Positions 47,491 through 56,470 of a stretch of DNA of 64,000 nt are shown one piece after another. Under the pieces are notes generated by a model. That model was given only the letters and a program-made list of their open reading frames with translations. It ran no database searches and had not been told where the DNA came from. Source of the stretch: Promicromonospora thailandica (GTDB taxonomy: Bacteria; Actinomycetota; Actinomycetes; Actinomycetales; Cellulomonadaceae); NCBI RefSeq assembly GCF_024171955.1, contig NZ_JAMTCS010000005.1, positions 124,001-188,000 of the forward strand. Direction: 5' to 3'. Both the position numbers and the translations under genes were made by a program. Within the stretch, counting starts at the first letter, position 1; every line of letters begins with the position of its first letter.

Positions 47491-47496
47491 AGCATA
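47491..47496 (-). promoter_or_regulatory. -10 box TATGCT of pmt (leaderless)
   Basis: Six bases separate TATGCT from the GTG start, so the mRNA should begin at the start codon. No ribosome-binding site. Confidence 0.5.
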
Positions 47497-47517
47497 GAGC
47501 GTGGGACCCTGTGCTTC

Positions 47518-48393
47518 ATGACCGACTCGTCCCCGGCTCCCGGGCCCGCGCCCGAGGCCGGCTCCCTCGTCCTGGCCGCCACCCCGATCGGCAACCCCGA
47601 GGACGCCTCGCCCCGCCTGGTGCGCCTGCTGTCCGACGCCGACGTCGTCGCCGCCGAGGACACCCGCCGCCTGCACGGGCTGGCCGGGCGCCTCGGCGTC
47701 CAGGTGCGCGGCCGGGTCACCAGCTATCACGAGCACAACGAGACGGCCCGCGCGGACGAGCTGCTCGACGTCGTCGCGGGCGGCGGCACCGTGGTGGTCG
47801 TGACGGACGCGGGCATGCCGTCGGTGTCGGACCCGGGCTACCGCATCGTGGAGCGCGCGATCGAGCGCGGCCTGCGCGTCACCGCCGCGCCGGGCCCGAG
47901 CGCGGTGCTCACGGCGCTGGCGCTCTCCGGCCTGCCCACCGACCGGTTCACGTTCGAGGGCTTCCTGCCGCGCAAGGCCGGCGACCGCGCCCGGACCCTC
48001 GCCGCCGTGGCCGCCGAGCCGCGCACCATGGTGTTCTTCGAGGCGCCGCACCGCATCGCGGAGACCCTGGGCGCGATGGCGGAGGCGTTCGGCGCGGACC
48101 GGCCGGCCGCCGTCGCGCGCGAGCTGACCAAGACCTACGAGGAGGTACTGCGCGGCACGCTCGCCGACCTCGCGGCGCGCGCCGGCGACGAGCAGCTCCG
48201 GGGCGAGATCTGCGTCGTCGTCGGCGGGGCGCCCGCGACGGGCGCGACGGTGGCGGACGTCGTCGACGAGGTGCTGGCCCGCGTCGCCGGCGGCGAGCGC
48301 CTCAAGGCCGCGGTCGCCGAGGTGGCCGAGGCCGCGGGCGTGCCGAAGCGCGACCTCTACGCGGCGGCCCTGGCGGCCCGCCCCGCGACCTGA
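47518..48393 (+). CDS. rsmI: 16S rRNA (cytidine-2'-O)-methyltransferase
   Basis: 291 aa tetrapyrrole-methylase-fold enzyme that methylates the ribose of C1402 in 16S rRNA. Seen: LVLAATPIGNPEDASPR, VVAAEDTRRLHGL, VVTDAGMPSVSDPGYRIV, TAAPGPSAVLTALALSGLP, FEGFLPRK and VVFFEAPHR-like MVFFEAPHRIAETL. ATG at 47518, no strong ribosome-binding site. Ends 10 bp before the convergent GH20 gene. Confidence 0.96.
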   Translation: MTDSSPAPGPAPEAGSLVLAATPIGNPEDASPRLVRLLSDADVVAAEDTRRLHGLAGRLGVQVRGRVTSYHEHNETARADELLDVVAGGGTVVVVTDAGMPSVSDPGYRIVERAIERGLRVTAAPGPSAVLTALALSGLPTDRFTFEGFLPRKAGDRARTLAAVAAEPRTMVFFEAPHRIAETLGAMAEAFGADRPAAVARELTKTYEEVLRGTLADLAARAGDEQLRGEICVVVGGAPATGATVADVVDEVLARVAGGERLKAAVAEVAEAAGVPKRDLYAAALAARPAT

Positions 48394-48403
48394 CCTGCGC
48401 GGG

Positions 48404-49954
48404 TCACCAGTCGATCTGCGGTGTCGGGTGGTAGCTGGCGCCGTCGCGCCGCCAGGCGGCCGCCTCGACCGCGACGCGGCCGCGGAACGACTCCCAGTCC
48501 TTGGCGTCCGCGCGCGACCAGGCGATCTCCGCGACCGCCGCGAGCCGGGGCAGCAGCATGGAGAACAGGTCGGCCCGGCTCACCAGCGTCTCGGTCCACA
48601 CCGCGGCCGACACACCCTCGACCGCCGCCTCGGGCAGGCCCTCGATCAGCGTCGCGGGGTCCCAGTCGTAGGAGTCGCGCAGCTCGACGAACGCGGCCCA
48701 CTGCTGGCCCAGCGGGTGCTCGGGCGTGTACTTCATGTCGAGGTACGCCTTGTCGGCCGGGGACATCACGAACCGCGCGCCGGCCTCCGCCGCGCGCAGG
48801 AAGGGCGCCGGGTCCGGCCGGGTGTCCCAGTACTGCAGCACCGTCCCCGGCTCCACGAGCACCGGGCCCTCGTCCGCCGCCGGCTCGGGCACCCCGGGCG
48901 CCCCGTCCGCCAGCGCCGCGACCGCGGCCTGGTCGCCGTGCGCCGAGCCGCCGGCCTCCTGCCACGCCACGGGGACCTTGCCCGCCCCCGTGATGATCTC
49001 CTGGCACAGCACCACGAACCGGCCGAACTCCTCGGCCCCCATGACCAGCACCTCGTCGCCGCCGAAGTGCACCCACGGCCCCAGGGTCATGCGCGCCACG
49101 TCGGTGAACACGTCGCGCAGGAACGGCTCGGTCGCGGGCAGGTCGAGGTGGAGCCGCGAGAACCCCACCTCGATCCCGTCGTAGGTGTCGGTGGCCTCGC
49201 CGGACGGCGTGAGCTCGCCGTACGCGTGGGTCGCCGCGTTCACGTGCCCGGGCACGTCGATCTCGGGCACGATCACGATCTCCCGCTCGGCCGCGTACTC
49301 CTGCAGCTCGCGGTACTCGTCGGCCGTGAGGTACCCGCCGGACGCGCCCGACACGGCCCCCTGCGACGACCGCTCCGTCAGCGCGGGCCGCGACGGGATC
49401 TCGAGCCGCCAGCCCTGGTCGTCGGACAGGTGCAGGTGCAGCCGGTTCATCTTGTAGGAGCCCACCAGGTCCACGACGGCCCGCAGGTCGGCCGGCCCGA
49501 ACCAGTGCCGCACCACGTCGAGCGACAGCCCGCGCCACGGGTACCGCGGCTCGTCCCGGACGACGACAGCGCCCGCCTCGACCGGGCCGCCCGTCTCCCC
49601 GCGGCGTGCGTTGACGAGCTGGCGCAGCGTCCGCACGCCGTGCAGCAGCCCCAACCGCTCGGGGGCCGCGACGGTCACGCCGTCCGCCGCCACCGTCAGG
49701 GTGTAGCGCTCGGGGTTCCCCGAGCCCTCCGGGCCCGCGGCGGCATCGGCCACGAGCGTCACCGGGGTGCCGTCCTCGGCGACGGTGGCGCCCGCGCCGG
49801 CGAGCAGCTCGCCGGCCAGCCGTGCGGTCGCGGCGTCGGGGGCGACCACGGTGACGGTCGTGAGGTCGAGCGCCCCCTCGCCCGGTTCGAGCTCGACAGG
49901 TGCGGGAATGACGGCGTCGGCGACGACCGCCGCACCGCTGCTCACGGTAGTCAC
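48404..49954 (-). CDS. Beta-N-acetylhexosaminidase (GH20)
   Basis: 516 aa. Cleaves terminal beta-GlcNAc/GalNAc from chitin or wall fragments. An N-terminal GH20b-like domain (residues 1-135) precedes the TIM barrel: YPWRGLSLDVVRHWF, LHLHLSDDQGWRLEIPS, EIVIVPEIDVPGHVNAA, and the catalytic Asp-Glu pair in WVHFGGDEV. No signal peptide at the chosen GTG (VTTVSSG), so it is probably intracellular. AAGGGG lies 12 bases upstream; a GTG three codons on is possible. Confidence 0.92.
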   Translation of the reverse strand: MTTVSSGAAVVADAVIPAPVELEPGEGALDLTTVTVVAPDAATARLAGELLAGAGATVAEDGTPVTLVADAAAGPEGSGNPERYTLTVAADGVTVAAPERLGLLHGVRTLRQLVNARRGETGGPVEAGAVVVRDEPRYPWRGLSLDVVRHWFGPADLRAVVDLVGSYKMNRLHLHLSDDQGWRLEIPSRPALTERSSQGAVSGASGGYLTADEYRELQEYAAEREIVIVPEIDVPGHVNAATHAYGELTPSGEATDTYDGIEVGFSRLHLDLPATEPFLRDVFTDVARMTLGPWVHFGGDEVLVMGAEEFGRFVVLCQEIITGAGKVPVAWQEAGGSAHGDQAAVAALADGAPGVPEPAADEGPVLVEPGTVLQYWDTRPDPAPFLRAAEAGARFVMSPADKAYLDMKYTPEHPLGQQWAAFVELRDSYDWDPATLIEGLPEAAVEGVSAAVWTETLVSRADLFSMLLPRLAAVAEIAWSRADAKDWESFRGRVAVEAAAWRRDGASYHPTPQIDW

Positions 49955-50001
49955 GATTGTTAGGGCCCCTTCGCTCTGGTGGTGCCCGCAGTTTCTCAGG
50001 T

Positions 50002-51624
50002 TCAGCCGGCGGAGACCAGACCGAGGAGCGGTTCGTCGGGCAGCACGGCCGACGGGTGCGCCGGCGCGGACCAGCCGAGGTAGGTGCGGTCGGGGAGCCC
50101 GGCTGCGACGTCGGCCCAGACGCCGTCCGCCGTCGCCAGCCCCTCGCCCGGCGCGGCCGCCGTGAAGACGACGGCCACCTGCGGCGGCACGTCCAGGTCC
50201 GCGCGGTCGACGATGGACGCCGCCGTCGACTGGTGCACCTCCAGCATGATCTGGGGCAGGCCCTGCTCGGTGGCGGTCCGCGCGAGCCGGTCGACCACGG
50301 CCTGGAGCTCCGCGACGGGCACGGCACCGTCCTGCGCACCCTCGCCCGCGAGGCGGAACTCGGGGTGCACCGACACACCGACGCCCGGGCGCGCGAGCAG
50401 CGGCTCGAGCGCGTCGAGCTGCGCGGCCATCGGCTGGTTCCCGGGGGCGATGTCGAGCAGCACGAGCTGCCCGGCGTCGCGGATCGCACCGACGGCGGCC
50501 GTGACGGCCTCCAGCGGCTGCTCGTCGACGTGGTTCCCGTCCTCGCCCGCGCTGCCGGACCGGACGCTCGCCACCACGGTGACCAGGGGCGAGCCGTCGA
50601 ACGCCTCGGCGTTCGCCGCGGCCTCCTCCACCACTCCGGCGGCGTGCGCGGCCGGGTCCGCGATGCCGGCCGGCACCACGTACGACGTCGACACGTACCG
50701 GCCCGGGAACAGGCGCAGCATGCCGCCCGGCAGCGTCCGGCCCGACGTCGCGACGGCCACCTGCCAGCCCAGGTCGTCGGCCGTGCCGAAGCCTGCGCCG
50801 ATCCCGACCACGCCCAGCGGCTTGAGCGTGCGCACGGTCGAGACCGTCTCCGGGCTGGTGGCGATGTCGCCGCCCGGCACCTCGACCGGCACGGCGCCCG
50901 CGGCGAGCGCGGTGCCGATGGCCGCCTCCTGGCCCGGCTTCGGGTCCACCGCGACGAGGATCTCCTGCAGCAGCTCCGGGTCGGCGACGTCGGGGATCTC
51001 CGCGCGCAGGCCGTCGACGTCCACCTCGTCGAGGCGGTCGGGCGTGGGCAGCCGCACCTTCTTCGGGTCCGGCTTCTCGGTACCGCCGCGGCCCGCCGAG
51101 GCGGCGGCCTCCGCGGCCGCGCTCAGCGCACCGGGGTCGAACCGGACGACGTCGCTGTCGCCCGTGGCCTCGCCGATCTCGGCGACGGCCTCGTCGTCCC
51201 CGACGACGACGACGGTGCCCGCGCCGAGCCGGTCGAGCTCCGCGACGAGGTTGGTGTCCGAGACGCCCCCGTCGGTGAGCAGCACCGGGGCGGTGACGGC
51301 GGCGCCGGTGGCCGCGGCCGTCGCGCGCGCGTCGGCGTCGTCCGCGGACGCCAGGACGGCCAGCGGCGAGGCGTGGAAGAAGGCCTGGCTCGCGGTGAGC
51401 GCGAGCTCGGCCGGATCGGTCGAGTCGAGCACCAGGGCAGGGCCGGACGGCTCTCTGACCTGGAAGTTCTCCCCCGTGCTCCCGTCGACGCCCTCGGCCG
51501 TCGGCACGGTGCAACCGGCGAGGACGAGGGCGGTCGCCACAGGCAGGGCCGCGAGCAGGGCCGTGACGGAGGCAGGGCGGTGGTGTGGGACGAATCGGGC
51601 GTTCCGGATGACCACGGGCTTCAT
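50002..51624 (-). CDS. Lipoprotein with cell-wall-binding-repeat-like N terminus
   Basis: 540 aa, ATG after GGGGGAGA. Lipobox LVLAGC at about residues 33-38. Residues about 60-165 (ALVLDSTDPAELALTASQAF ... GAGTVVVVGDD) resemble the cell-wall-binding repeat 2 / ArgK-like flavodoxin-type strands found in actinobacterial surface proteins. The C-terminal ~300 residues look like a TIM-barrel-type domain (GQLVLLDIAPGNQPMAAQLD, MLEVHQSTAASIVDRADLD) of unknown activity. It may act with the GH20 gene, which lies downstream on the same strand. Confidence 0.75.
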   Translation of the reverse strand: MKPVVIRNARFVPHHRPASVTALLAALPVATALVLAGCTVPTAEGVDGSTGENFQVREPSGPALVLDSTDPAELALTASQAFFHASPLAVLASADDADARATAAATGAAVTAPVLLTDGGVSDTNLVAELDRLGAGTVVVVGDDEAVAEIGEATGDSDVVRFDPGALSAAAEAAASAGRGGTEKPDPKKVRLPTPDRLDEVDVDGLRAEIPDVADPELLQEILVAVDPKPGQEAAIGTALAAGAVPVEVPGGDIATSPETVSTVRTLKPLGVVGIGAGFGTADDLGWQVAVATSGRTLPGGMLRLFPGRYVSTSYVVPAGIADPAAHAAGVVEEAAANAEAFDGSPLVTVVASVRSGSAGEDGNHVDEQPLEAVTAAVGAIRDAGQLVLLDIAPGNQPMAAQLDALEPLLARPGVGVSVHPEFRLAGEGAQDGAVPVAELQAVVDRLARTATEQGLPQIMLEVHQSTAASIVDRADLDVPPQVAVVFTAAAPGEGLATADGVWADVAAGLPDRTYLGWSAPAHPSAVLPDEPLLGLVSAG

Positions 51625-51690
51625 TCTCCCCCACCGGGCAGGCTGGTGGAACCCCGCCCGGGTAGACGAACACGTCAGTTCACTACGCGG

Positions 51691-51745
51691 TATGATGGAG
51701 GGCTACGCACCCGACGACCACTTCCAACGACCACATCCAACGACC
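51691..51745 (+). promoter_or_regulatory. TATGAT -10 box and 13-bp direct repeats before TetR gene
   Basis: TATGAT at 51691-51696, followed by CGACCACTTCCAA (51715-51727), CGACCACATCCAA (51728-51740) and a partial third copy CGACC. The repeats lie in the leader of the TetR gene at 51760; possible autoregulatory site. Confidence 0.45.
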
Positions 51746-51759
51746 CAGGAGCGACCGGG

Positions 51760-52344
51760 ATGAGCACGACCACCACCCCCTCCACCCGCGACCGGATCCT
51801 CGACGCGGCCACGGAGCTCTTCTACACCCACGGCATCCGGGCCGTCAGCGCCGACAAGATCATCGAGCGCGCGGGAATCACGAAGGTCACGTTCTACCGC
51901 CACTTCCGCACGAAGGACCTGCTCGTGGTGGCCTACCTGGAACGGCAGGCGGCCCGCGAGCGCGACGCCCTCGGCGAGATCCGTGCCGCGGCGGGCGACC
52001 CCGCGCAGGCGCTGCACGGCTTCGCCCGTGTCATCGGCGCCGAGGCCTGCAAGCCCGGCTTCCGGGGCTGCGCGTTCATCAACGCCGCCGCCGAGTACGC
52101 GGAGCCCGACAGCCCGGTGCGCGCCGTCGTGGCCGAGCACCGCGCCTGGTACCACCGCACGTTCGTCGACATGCTGGAGCAGCTCGACGTGCCGGGCGCC
52201 GAGCAGGCGGCCGCCGAGCTGATGATGCTCCGCGACGGCGCCATGCTCGCCGGGTACCTGGGCGACCCGGCCCAGGTCGCGGACGCCCTGGACCTCGCGA
52301 TCTTCGCCGTCGTCGAGGGCCGCGCGCCGGCGGTGCGCAGCTAG
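51760..52344 (+). CDS. TetR family regulator
   Basis: 194 aa. Helix-turn-helix: RDRILDAATELFYTHGIRAVSADKII ... AGITKVTFYRHFRTKDLLV (residues about 10-55). The C-terminal domain with GFRGCAFINAAAEYAEP is that of the TetR group often called LmrA/QacR-like. ATG after AGGAG. Divergent from the lipoprotein gene at 51624, which may be its target. Confidence 0.9.
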   Translation: MSTTTTPSTRDRILDAATELFYTHGIRAVSADKIIERAGITKVTFYRHFRTKDLLVVAYLERQAARERDALGEIRAAAGDPAQALHGFARVIGAEACKPGFRGCAFINAAAEYAEPDSPVRAVVAEHRAWYHRTFVDMLEQLDVPGAEQAAAELMMLRDGAMLAGYLGDPAQVADALDLAIFAVVEGRAPAVRS

Positions 52345-52476
52345 GCCGCGCTCGCGGCCGGGGCTCACACGCGCACCGAGGTGGAGCTGGACCTCGAAGA
52401 GGTGCTGCGACCGGGCACCGGCCGACGTTCCTGACGGGACCGGAGCGGCGTCCGCGGGGCCACCGAGGACGCCGCT

Positions 52477-53097
52477 TCACCCGCCGGTGCGCGTCCCGAC
52501 AGGGACATCCGCCCCCGGCCCGTCACCGCGCAACGACGCGCGCACCAGACCGGCCACGACGTCTGCCAGGTCCGGCGGCACCGGACGGTTGCCGCTCAGG
52601 TACCGCCGCACCGCCGCGTAGGGCAGGTCCACCGCGACCAGCAGGATCTCGGTGGTCGAGGCCGACGTCTGCGCCCTGAGCCGGCGGGTCAGGCCGCGGA
52701 TCGCGTCGTCCCACCGTGCGCTCTCGGCCGCCTCGGCCTCCCGCGCCGCCGCGGGCCAGGCCTCGGGGTCGAACCGCGAGCGCCCCGCCAGCAGCACGTG
52801 CGCGTGCCCCGGCTCGGACCGGCACCAGCGCACGGTGTACGCGCCGAGCGCTGCCGCCGCGTCGACGGGGTCGCCGTCGAACAGCGGGTAGGCCGCGGTG
52901 TGGTAGCTCGCGATCGCGCGGTTCCAGAGGGCCGCGAGCAGGGTCGAACGGTCCGGGAACCGGTAGTAGAGGGATCCGCTCGGTATGCCGGCCTCGCGGA
53001 TGACCGCCGCCATGGTCACGGCTCCGGCGCCGCCCGCGCCCAGGACCCGGACCGCCGCGTCGAGGATCGCGGAGGTGTCGTGGGTCGGGCGGGGCAT
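52477..53097 (-). CDS. TetR family regulator
   Basis: 206 aa. Helix-turn-helix: DTSAILDAAVRVLGAGGAGAV, AVIREAGIPSGSLYYRFPDRSTLL. C-terminal domain unassigned. Divergent from the thioesterase gene, with a perfect 20-bp operator (53136-53155) in the shared region, so it very probably represses that gene. Confidence 0.9.
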   Translation of the reverse strand: MPRPTHDTSAILDAAVRVLGAGGAGAVTMAAVIREAGIPSGSLYYRFPDRSTLLAALWNRAIASYHTAAYPLFDGDPVDAAAALGAYTVRWCRSEPGHAHVLLAGRSRFDPEAWPAAAREAEAAESARWDDAIRGLTRRLRAQTSASTTEILLVAVDLPYAAVRRYLSGNRPVPPDLADVVAGLVRASLRGDGPGADVPVGTRTGG

Positions 53098-53100
53098 GCG

Positions 53101-53129
53101 TTGACCGTACCGGAGGGCCCCGTTAGAGT
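53101..53129 (+). promoter_or_regulatory. Promoter of the thioesterase gene
   Basis: TTGACC (53101-53106), 17-bp spacer, TAGAGT (53124-53129): the best consensus promoter in the window. Transcription should start at about 53136, the first base of the operator. Confidence 0.75.
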
Positions 53130-53135
53130 CCTGGC

Positions 53136-53155
53136 TCTAGAGAGTTCTCTCTAGA
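53136..53155. promoter_or_regulatory. TetR operator TCTAGAGAG-TT-CTCTCTAGA
   Basis: Perfect 9-bp inverted repeat with a 2-base centre, extended by GG...CC with one mismatch (53133-53158). It begins at the predicted start site of the thioesterase mRNA, 38 bp upstream of the start of the divergent TetR gene; a roadblock-type repressor site. Confidence 0.8.
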
Positions 53156-53178
53156 ACCGCCTCCCGAAAGGTGCCGCC

Positions 53179-53577
53179 ATGACCCTGACCGCCGACGAGG
53201 TCTACGCGGCCGCCCCGTTCGTCCGCACGCTCGGCGTCGAGCTGGAGCGGATCGCGCCGGAGGCCGTCGTCGGGCGGCTGCCGTTCGCACCGGGTCTGTC
53301 GACGGTCGGCGGCGGCCTGCACGGCGGGGCGCTCATGGGGCTGGCGGACGGCGTCGCCGCCGTCTGCGCGGCAGCCAACGGCGAGCCCGGGGCCCTGCCC
53401 GCGACCGCGGAGTCCACCACGCACTTCCTGCGCCCGGTGCGGGGTGCGGCGACGGCGACGGCCACCCCCGTCGCCGCGACCGGCACGCAGGTGCTGGTCG
53501 AGGTGCGGGTCACGGACGGGTCCGGCGAGCTGTGCGCGCACGTGCTGCAGACGGTGCGCCTGGTCCGGCCCCGCTAG
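53179..53577 (+). CDS. PaaI-type hotdog thioesterase
   Basis: 132 aa hotdog-fold acyl-CoA thioesterase. Seen: STVGGGLHGGALMGLADGVAAVCA, the HGG segment that opens the hotdog helix, then ESTTHFLRPVRG and a beta-sheet tail. Such enzymes hydrolyse aryl- or acyl-CoA. ATG after AAAGG. Controlled by the divergent TetR gene through the operator at 53136-53155. Confidence 0.88.
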   Translation: MTLTADEVYAAAPFVRTLGVELERIAPEAVVGRLPFAPGLSTVGGGLHGGALMGLADGVAAVCAAANGEPGALPATAESTTHFLRPVRGAATATATPVAATGTQVLVEVRVTDGSGELCAHVLQTVRLVRPR

Positions 53578-53692
53578 CACCCGCCGCCCGGGAGACCTCC
53601 CCACATCTCCTGTTCTCCCCGCACCCGGTGCACTAGCGTCGGTCCCGCACGGCGCCCGGGCGGGGCGTGTCATCCGAGGGGGGAGACGACAG

Positions 53693-55543
53693 GTGCGCAC
53701 GGGGCAGATCGTCGGTGACCGGTACCGGCTGGAGGAGCGGCTGGGGGCGGGCGGCCACGGCGAGGTGTGGCGGGCCGCAGACCTGCGGCTGCACGAGCGG
53801 CCGGTGGCGCTCAAGCGCACGCGGTACGACGGCGACCCCAGCGGTGCGGAACGGGTACGCCGCGAGGCCCGGAGCCTCGCGCGCATCAGCCACCCGCACG
53901 TCGTGGCAGTCCACGACGTGGTGGACGACGGCGGCGAGGTCTGGGTGGTGATGGAGTACGTGGCCGGCCGGCCGCTCTCCGAGGCGGGTCCGCTGTCCCC
54001 CACCGAGGCCGCCCGCTACGGCGCCCAGCTCGCCGGCGGCCTGGCCGCGGTGCATGCGCACGGCATCCTGCACCGGGACGTCAAGCCCGCCAACGTGCTC
54101 GTCACGGGCGACGGGTTCGCCAAGCTCGCGGACTTCGGCATCTCCCGGCCGGTGCACGGCGAGGAGACGGTCACCGCCACCGGCGCGCTCACCGGCACGC
54201 CGGGCTATGTCGCCCCCGAGGTGGCCAAGGGCGGCCGGTTCACCGAGGCCGCGGACGTGTGGTCGCTGGGCGCGACCCTGTACCACGCGGTCGAGGGCAC
54301 CACGCCGTTCGGCGACGACAACGCGCACGCCCTGCTGTGGAAGACGGTGACGGAGGAGGTCCGGCCGCCGGTCCGCGCCGGCGACCTCGCGCCCGCCCTG
54401 CTGCGCATGCTGGCCCGCAGGCCCGGGGACCGGCCCCGGCTCGAGCGGGCCCGGCAGGAGCTGGCCGCCCTCGCCGGGGAGCCGGCCGCGGGGGTCGGGC
54501 CCCACCCGGTGCGGCGGCGGCACCCGCGTCGGGTCCTCGTGGCGGCGGCCGTCGTCGTCGGGCTGGTGGCAGCCCTCTGCGGCGCCACGTGGTTCGCGCT
54601 GGACGCCGTGCGGGCGCAGGACGGCGGAGCGCCGGCCGCTGACCCTCGGCCGGCTGCCGGGCAGACCGCCATGATCGGCGACCCCGCCACCGCGGACCCG
54701 TGCGCCCTGCTCGACGTCGACGCGCTGGGCCGGTTCGGCCTGACGCGGGTGCGCACCGACGAGAGCGACCTGAACAGCTGCGACGTGGTCGTCACGCGGT
54801 CGGACGGCGCGCTGGTCGCGGTCAGCGCGACCATCTGGCACAACCGGGAGAAGCCCGCCGAGCCGAACCGGCGGTTCGGCCGGATCGTGGTCGTGAACGA
54901 CGAGTACGAGCTGCCCGAGGAGTGCAGCCGCGAGCTCTTCCTGCCGGGCGGCGACTACAACGTCTCGCTGGACGCGTGGCAGGAGACGTGGAACCAGACG
55001 GCGAAGGAGGCGGGCGTGGTGGACAACCTCTGCGCGATCGCCGACGCGAACCTCAACCACGCCACCACCACGCTCAACGAGGGCGAGATCCCGCGCCGCA
55101 CGCGCACCCCGGCACCCGGCTCGCTGTACACGCAGAGCGCGTGCGACCTGCTGGAGGGCGAAGCACTCGACCGGCTGCCCGGCGTCGACGCCGCCCACCC
55201 GCTGGTCGGCTTCGCGGAGTGGGAGTGCCGCTGGGAGACCGACGACGGCAAGGACCTGCGCGTGCTGTTCCAGCACGACGACCCGCTCACCGAGGACGAC
55301 GGCGAGCGCTACGTGTTCAGCGGGCACGAGGTGTTCGACCGGGGCGACTCGTGGTCCACGGACTCGTGCCTCGTCGACGTCGTGAACCGGGTGGCGGTCA
55401 GCGTGGACGGCGACGGCGACGTCGTGGCCGAGCTGGTCCGCATCGAGCTGGAGGACGAGGACGGCGCGGACGTCGACGAGCTGTGCGCCGTCGCCCTCGA
55501 CATCGCCGAGCCGGTGGCGGCAGCGCTGCCGCCGGCGTCCTGA
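53693..55543 (+). CDS. Transmembrane Ser/Thr protein kinase with two sensor domains
   Basis: 616 aa, GTG start after GGGGGGAG. Kinase domain (residues 1-265): RYRLEERLGAGGHGEVW, VALKRTRYD (ATP lysine), LHRDVKPANVLV, ADFGISRPV, GTPGYVAPEV, ADVWSLGATLY. Membrane helix at about 281-303. The outside part (about 315-616) holds two similar Cys-containing modules, DPCALLDVDALGRFGL ... and SACDLLEGEALDRLPGV, with the start pattern of DUF3558-like sensor domains. The FHA gene 94 bp downstream is the likely reader of its phosphorylations. Confidence 0.92.
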   Translation: MRTGQIVGDRYRLEERLGAGGHGEVWRAADLRLHERPVALKRTRYDGDPSGAERVRREARSLARISHPHVVAVHDVVDDGGEVWVVMEYVAGRPLSEAGPLSPTEAARYGAQLAGGLAAVHAHGILHRDVKPANVLVTGDGFAKLADFGISRPVHGEETVTATGALTGTPGYVAPEVAKGGRFTEAADVWSLGATLYHAVEGTTPFGDDNAHALLWKTVTEEVRPPVRAGDLAPALLRMLARRPGDRPRLERARQELAALAGEPAAGVGPHPVRRRHPRRVLVAAAVVVGLVAALCGATWFALDAVRAQDGGAPAADPRPAAGQTAMIGDPATADPCALLDVDALGRFGLTRVRTDESDLNSCDVVVTRSDGALVAVSATIWHNREKPAEPNRRFGRIVVVNDEYELPEECSRELFLPGGDYNVSLDAWQETWNQTAKEAGVVDNLCAIADANLNHATTTLNEGEIPRRTRTPAPGSLYTQSACDLLEGEALDRLPGVDAAHPLVGFAEWECRWETDDGKDLRVLFQHDDPLTEDDGERYVFSGHEVFDRGDSWSTDSCLVDVVNRVAVSVDGDGDVVAELVRIELEDEDGADVDELCAVALDIAEPVAAALPPAS

Positions 55544-55636
55544 CGCGGCCGTGTCCCGGCCCGCCCGGGAGGGGTCCCCGCGGTGGCGTGCCACGATCGG
55601 GCCGATACGCCCGGCCGGGCACGACTGGAGGCCAGC

Positions 55637-56431
55637 ATGACGGACATCCCGCAGGTGGAGGGCACGGAGCCGCTCTCCGCGAACCACGCGAGCCTGGCCT
55701 TCGGCGTACCGACGTCGGCCCCCGGGACCATCTACGCGCTGTCGGTGTCCGGCGGCGTGCGGCTCGGCGCGCGCGAGGAACGGACCGTGGTGTTCGGGCG
55801 CAACCGCCCGGACGTGCACGTCTGCGTCGGTGAGGACGACCTGCGGATCAGCCGCAACCAGGGCTCGGTCACCTACCGCGACGGCCGCTGGTGGCTCGCG
55901 AACACCGGGCACCGGGCCCTCCAGCTCCCGCGCTCCATGACGCTCTTCCCGGAGGACGACCCCTTCCCCATCGACGTCGGGTACACACCCGTGTTCGTCA
56001 ACGGCACGGCCCGCCGCCGGCACCTGCTGGAGCTGTACGTCGCGGGCGACGACGGGCGCCTGCCGCGGCCGTCTCCGGGTGCCGAGACCCTGCGCGACAA
56101 GCCGTGGTCGCTGCGCGCCGACGAACGGCTCGCCCTGGTCTCGCTCGCCCAGAAGTACCTGCTGCACGAGGCCTACCCGCAGCCGGCCACCTGGCAGCAG
56201 GTGGCCGGCGACCTCGCGGGGCTGCAGCCCGGCGAGCACTGGACCGGCAAGCGCGTGGAGCACCTCGTCTCGGGTGTGCGACGGCGGCTGTCCCGCGCGG
56301 GCGTGCCCGGCCTGACCCGCGAGGAGGTGGGTGAGCCTGTGGGCAACATGCTCAACCACAACCTGGTCACGGAGCTGCTGCAGACCCGCACGCTGGTGCC
56401 GCCGGACGTGCTGCTGCTGGAGGACGGCTGA
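55637..56431 (+). CDS. FHA-domain protein
   Basis: 264 aa, ATG after GGAGG. Residues about 40-100 are an FHA domain (VVFGRNRPDVHVCVGEDDLRIS, RNQGSVTYRDGRWWLANTG): the Gly-Arg and Ser-Arg phosphothreonine contacts are present, but the usual His after SR is Asn. The C-terminal ~150 residues (DERLALVSLAQKYLLHEAY ... KRVEHLVSGVRRRLS) look helical, a possible winged-helix or sigma-4-like DNA-binding region. Follows the kinase gene on the same strand. Confidence 0.85.
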   Translation: MTDIPQVEGTEPLSANHASLAFGVPTSAPGTIYALSVSGGVRLGAREERTVVFGRNRPDVHVCVGEDDLRISRNQGSVTYRDGRWWLANTGHRALQLPRSMTLFPEDDPFPIDVGYTPVFVNGTARRRHLLELYVAGDDGRLPRPSPGAETLRDKPWSLRADERLALVSLAQKYLLHEAYPQPATWQQVAGDLAGLQPGEHWTGKRVEHLVSGVRRRLSRAGVPGLTREEVGEPVGNMLNHNLVTELLQTRTLVPPDVLLLEDG

Positions 56432-56470
56432 CGTCAGCCGGACGTCAGCCGAACGTCAGCCGAACGTCAT
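56430..56470. repeat. 11-bp tandem repeat at the junction of convergent genes
   Basis: ACGTCAGCCGG/A repeated three times plus a partial copy (56431-56470); it covers the FHA stop and the last codons of dipZ. Confidence 0.7.

Noticed and set aside
48404-51624. Chitin-utilisation cluster
   Set aside because: One GH20 enzyme and one lipoprotein are present, but no chitinase, transporter or sugar kinase; not enough for a pathway claim.
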